A DNA stretch of 64,000 nt from Geminocystis sp. GBBB08 (GTDB taxonomy: Bacteria; Cyanobacteriota; Cyanobacteriia; Cyanobacteriales; Cyanobacteriaceae). Numbering within the stretch: the first letter of the stretch is position 1; each line of letters begins with the position of its first letter. Location: the NCBI RefSeq assembly GCF_016743215.1, contig NZ_VRZC01000004.1:1-64000 (forward strand). Reading direction: 5' to 3'. Below, in pieces: positions 63,201 to 64,000 of this stretch. The notes beneath the pieces are model-generated. The model saw only the letters and a program-made list of their open reading frames with translations. It had not been told where the DNA came from and made no database searches. The translations under genes and the position numbers were made by a program.

Positions 63201-64000
63201 TGACGGAGGAATCACGTTTAATGTTACTGTGTTACCATTGACGGTGGGTTCGTTAAATAATTGATAGTTAACGCCGTTATTTTCAATGGTGAATTGACTT
63301 TCAATGGGGTTGCCGGTTAATGCTTGGTTAAATACTAAGGTAATTCGATTCAAGTTTTGTCCACTGACATTGGCCACGATGCTCCCCGCCCCTAGTAAAA
63401 TGGGAGGATTAGTCTTATTAGTGGTGTTGGTGAGATTTAAGTCGGTAAACTCGTTAATCCATAGATTTGTATTGGTGGCATCTGTTAAGTATAAATTGCC
63501 CGTGTTGCTAGTTGATGATAGGCTATAACTAATTTGAATTTGGGCATCTTCTGGTATAGTTTCATCGAGGATTAAGGTGATACTATTACCTGAAATAGAG
63601 GGTGCACCATCAACATTGTAAGTGTTTCCTTGGGTATCAGTAACGGTAAATTGACTGGCTTGAGGTATAGAATCGGCTTGAAGATTCTCCACGAAATTAA
63701 GAGTTATTATATCCCCATTAATGAAACCGCCAATAGGTTCGATCGGTGGTACTTCTGCCACCCAAGCCATTAATACCTCTCCTGTTTTTGTTAAGGAAAG
63801 AGTGGGGTTGCTATCTTGCCCTAAATCCGCTTCAATATTACCGAGAATGGATTGAGTGTTAAATTGCGGAGGCTCGATTCCTGTCACTAAAGAATTTATT
63901 TTAATCTCATTACCGTTATTTTGATAGTCAATGACAACATTTTCATTATCCGTGAGATTCTCATTAATAATTAACTCTACTCCTTGAGATTTTATTCTTA
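54297..64000 (-). CDS. Giant multidomain surface/secreted protein: SwmB-like repeats, LamG, many FG-GAP repeats, BNR-like repeats, RTX-like patch, bulb-lectin-like domain, Calx-beta, C-terminal triplicated repeat; 5' end beyond window
   Basis: ORF 54297..63887 continues open to 64000 (..RIKSQGVELIINENLTDNENVVIDYQNNGNEIKINSLVTGIEPP). GDVDGDGKDDLIIGAP-type repeats, SIELWFKIP...GGGNDNLYLDEVAFYN, DGNFVLYN...LWASD, Calx-beta GKAGSDYHPVLGRAVFQPGESSKTISV. Confidence 0.88.
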   Translation of the reverse strand, partial: RIKSQGVELIINENLTDNENVVIDYQNNGNEIKINSLVTGIEPPQFNTQSILGNIEADLGQDSNPTLSLTKTGEVLMAWVAEVPPIEPIGGFINGDIITLNFVENLQADSIPQASQFTVTDTQGNTYNVDGAPSISGNSITLILDETIPEDAQIQISYSLSSTSNTGNLYLTDATNTNLWINEFTDLNLTNTTNKTNPPILLGAGSIVANVSGQNLNRITLVFNQALTGNPIESQFTIENNGVNYQLFNEPTVNGNTVTLNVIPPSGSNLIGAGDLVTVDYTTTINGNPVSPQQQLTGNHGTVTNFNNQPVITSPTTPTTVIKYGFTPSGDALLSNLSSIIGSKGLNFNPVAGLDQNGNNVVMWVNADMSDIPTSLTPGEFYSDNQIDVINESLSQSDIYYSIYNANTQQWSIASPLVSQEGSEGKIVLGMGENNQLIAAWLNYTDEDTNIYWSSLAYNSQGNGIWSEPQLLYQDATPDPLTELEIANINGKTAIFWTETQQVSYSELTLQGNPLLYFRLAENTGTVANNSGTWGAGGNGIYNDTVNYNQTGALENTTTNKGDKNPAVLFNNGSSLTLAEDLDLISGNSFSIELWFKIPNNPNETLNIASMEGLFSLSLSQSLELTLNIDNQNISPDSLINLNTWNYFVATYDGRSDTVILYLNGQPVVTQNNIDFTLPSTTNLTLGGGNDNLYLDEVAFYNKILDYSDFIPSDLNSNNIPSLTGEQLISILSGDGTDIGSKYSAQYIAPLPPGPNTYYAFIDDETDTPSQIIPNYKVTATQLSDANKPQWDIVSNLSANKNSYIYPNGIPDIYLPLNLQNQQTGTKIISIEITAQDSNGNTLTWSVGNNSVGNTKSNQLGVVQGETLLNPLNPDGEFDYTILSPNVNLDLFIDGSNSNLSNFQYSINGSTPQSINSADVTSEPTTVNSNQVLGIATITEANDSSLALIDSGVIINTDNPSIGYILSNGDLDGDGTIDVIVGNRGYTKSDGSILNNGTIQILFGDSNVLAGKENNPLTTTDLSGNPNGILINGIIDGGQANSDFPMSLATGDVDGDGKDDLIIGAPNKGVVYVIKSSYLANNRGKTITINSDNSFSDGSNNSSNIGYVINPPVEGGYFGLAVAVGNFNGTGNADIAIGTPGANNGDGLVSIAYDGDTTATTFYTGTGKENLGYALTVSKAKGGQSFSKNTLVDDLIVGAPSFQASVANQWVGVDSFPQDNQNLFPSNTSASVGKVYVFANNNINPLYSFTGSILPSSNGTAENSFTGSALASDDWDGDAIKDLAISAPGSDTNDGLVYVLKGGSVTSGDLDYISNLIILGGLQFGEAGSVITSAGDVNGDTYEDFLITAPQGAMGAGQGYVLFGPLNLNDVGTLFDLNVTATDNKKTFLLNSNQPYQSVGSSATAIGDVNNDTLDDFMITAPNAQQLYVVYGHPWLADDVSIKLADISSDNGFVIDGDLYNTFTSTDIPVNQQQLNTTPSLTSNNGILYLAYKGNDNNNIYLTTSSDNGQTWNPAIGLPSGMTTTSPPSITFYNGVLYLAYQGIDNNDINITYSTDNGQTWSNQYQISGQTTQTTPTLVVYQGELLTLFTSNDSGSRLVYVHSNNPQSSNSWSSSVNILTQSGSGNQTSPSALSATVLDDTLYIGYQGGTSTSPNNNYITSSNGTNLDNLSWNVSEQTSIKATGQIGLTSDDENLYLTYRDINNKIYVGKSTNGNNWSLFNNIPNQLTSFSPTATVLDDELIIASADTNSAIEITSSGLPYVLIGGGTITEILGDINGDGFADVFSGGDDGGVIVFGSSTKNLLDGSLSNDLIISAFSYSLKDIISLGDFNGDGLQDFGVVDEGNNFYLQLGSSNLNSLGTLSLSNPNLTGLDQAFAVGDYNGDGYDDVGIVSSDNSSKIILGNSDGNFDHNVQFTIIVNGSLPNNLDKISLEGIGDINGDGYKDIGTGFAQSNLTIQDGFSGQFTTYLGSNPSVNPTTNIIVPPSTNSLSDTLNNNNWSSFDIPNQQSPAPPGFAVYQGYLYMTFKGNTNNSIYVMRSKDGFNWEDEVVLTSLNTPYSPSLVVFDDQLYLIHTTNETIYITPFTGDDESISFGQYTALITNAGTSPTPVVFNNKVYIFYIAEGDDQINYITLSDPANVTEYGYDEFNHISGQQSYDKVGVTVIPSSANNGAGNLLVTYKDSRGESIYVTTFNGSSWSSGKTIPNQETTDGPSSVTVNNTVYVFYEATNPNDLRYVTSTDGGNTWSSSEAIPNQLLNLGASAVFFKENIYVGFSSQAESNNPLSVSVSNPIYNTNQTQQLGQQLHSIGDFNGDGIEDFAVLASGYIANLGIMENNVLKNNQGAILIYYGNVNGISNSAQPDVVLVNPPVTDSKSLFYEINSFTPIGDINADGYDDIAIASPTTNSNEGSIFVVFGSSNWQSTYSATNPFNLGSLSTNQSNGSNVNGFLITGLPSSQAGISMSGGEDVNGDGFSDFTIGAPGNNDNLTYVIFGSDFNNTVNQTGTIGNDRMIGTLTGESFLGGEGNDKIYTNGGIDVVYASQGDDFVTVHDTYFRRLDGGTGIDTLKFNGYNGQDWDLTTLSPSSRLGNFEILDIENYGANTLTLNSLTVTQLSSTNTITVLMDENDIVNLSADFSYNDTIYQDNQTFYQYTSSQSSAKVLLNRHVEQTNTVQLLLNEEGSLVLLSESGEQIWTAEKDGQQVTDAVQVLMQTDGNFVLYNTLQPVDVPGDAEFALWASDTVGNPGGYLQLGADGGLYIKNSAGEILTTLNTGNANITDFVTFSQQQELLNNQSLISEGEVIANVTFNAPLTNTPQPILNPEVSSQISSQKQNTALFAMDESGNIGAVSTSLSSSDNINNTPTRLSVSNPIANEADGKIEFVIQRTGNLDKYVQFHYITQDGRGKAGSDYHPVLGRAVFQPGESSKTISVVLPLDDVYTGTREFGLLVTKEKESHTPLTDEFNLYVNPSDGQIRNWNHIIKEQPHSIMGGILEFRVTTTEGKGEIKLYFEGEKEFNSYYILNNETQKYEPFTFNGTTGAEFFDEDGDNKYEGVILHLQDGDKFDLDGVENGLAFKRGFFSNGETPEILLDTPMYRFRSLDTQGSYLYVGEEERESILSNYSNNFIEEGLAFYVSDTPEDGLIAFNRFRNSSLVGYIYAGETESESIRANYPQFIEEGIAFYAYGADSQMADNITRFQNNTGGAYLYTGQPETNNVITNYANSFNFEGLAFESLLV

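Noticed and set aside
54297-63887. Antisense and alternate-frame ORFs inside the giant gene (e.g. 57381..57704, 60796..61002, 63304..63528, 55751..55972)
   Set aside because: Lie in shadow frames of a long, domain-rich ORF; no recognisable families.

Overview
A 64 kb cyanobacterial window. The low GC, HIP1-type GCGATCGC sites, chlH, nirA and btpA suggest a Geminocystis/Cyanobacterium-like organism; this is inferred. The left ~11 kb is a type III-B (Cmr) CRISPR-Cas locus. Its cas10/cmr2 is cut by an IS element at the window edge. It continues cmr3-cmr4-cmr5-(cmr6::cmr1 fusion), then xisH-xisI-xisI packed into the same operon, a CARF-HEPN RNase, and a protein that looks like a polynucleotide kinase fused to a wHTH/WYL regulator. 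No CRISPR array is visible. The middle holds housekeeping genes (GTPase, pgm, speB-like, chlH) and a dense toxin-antitoxin island at 23.2-27.1 kb. In that island a ~125 bp MITE, with termini like the IS that breaks cas10, splits a higB toxin gene. Next come a CYP120-like P450, two tandem paralogous hybrid histidine kinases, nirA with a recognisable NtcA promoter, two glutamate/dicarboxylate-type transport systems, hemL, btpA, a DHH-CBS-tRNA nucleotidyltransferase and gatA. The right end is a giant (>3,200 aa, open at the window edge) FG-GAP/LamG/Calx-beta/lectin surface protein. Palindromic and heptanucleotide repeats appear between genes and also in-frame inside chlH and both kinases. No searches were run; all family calls are from reading motifs.
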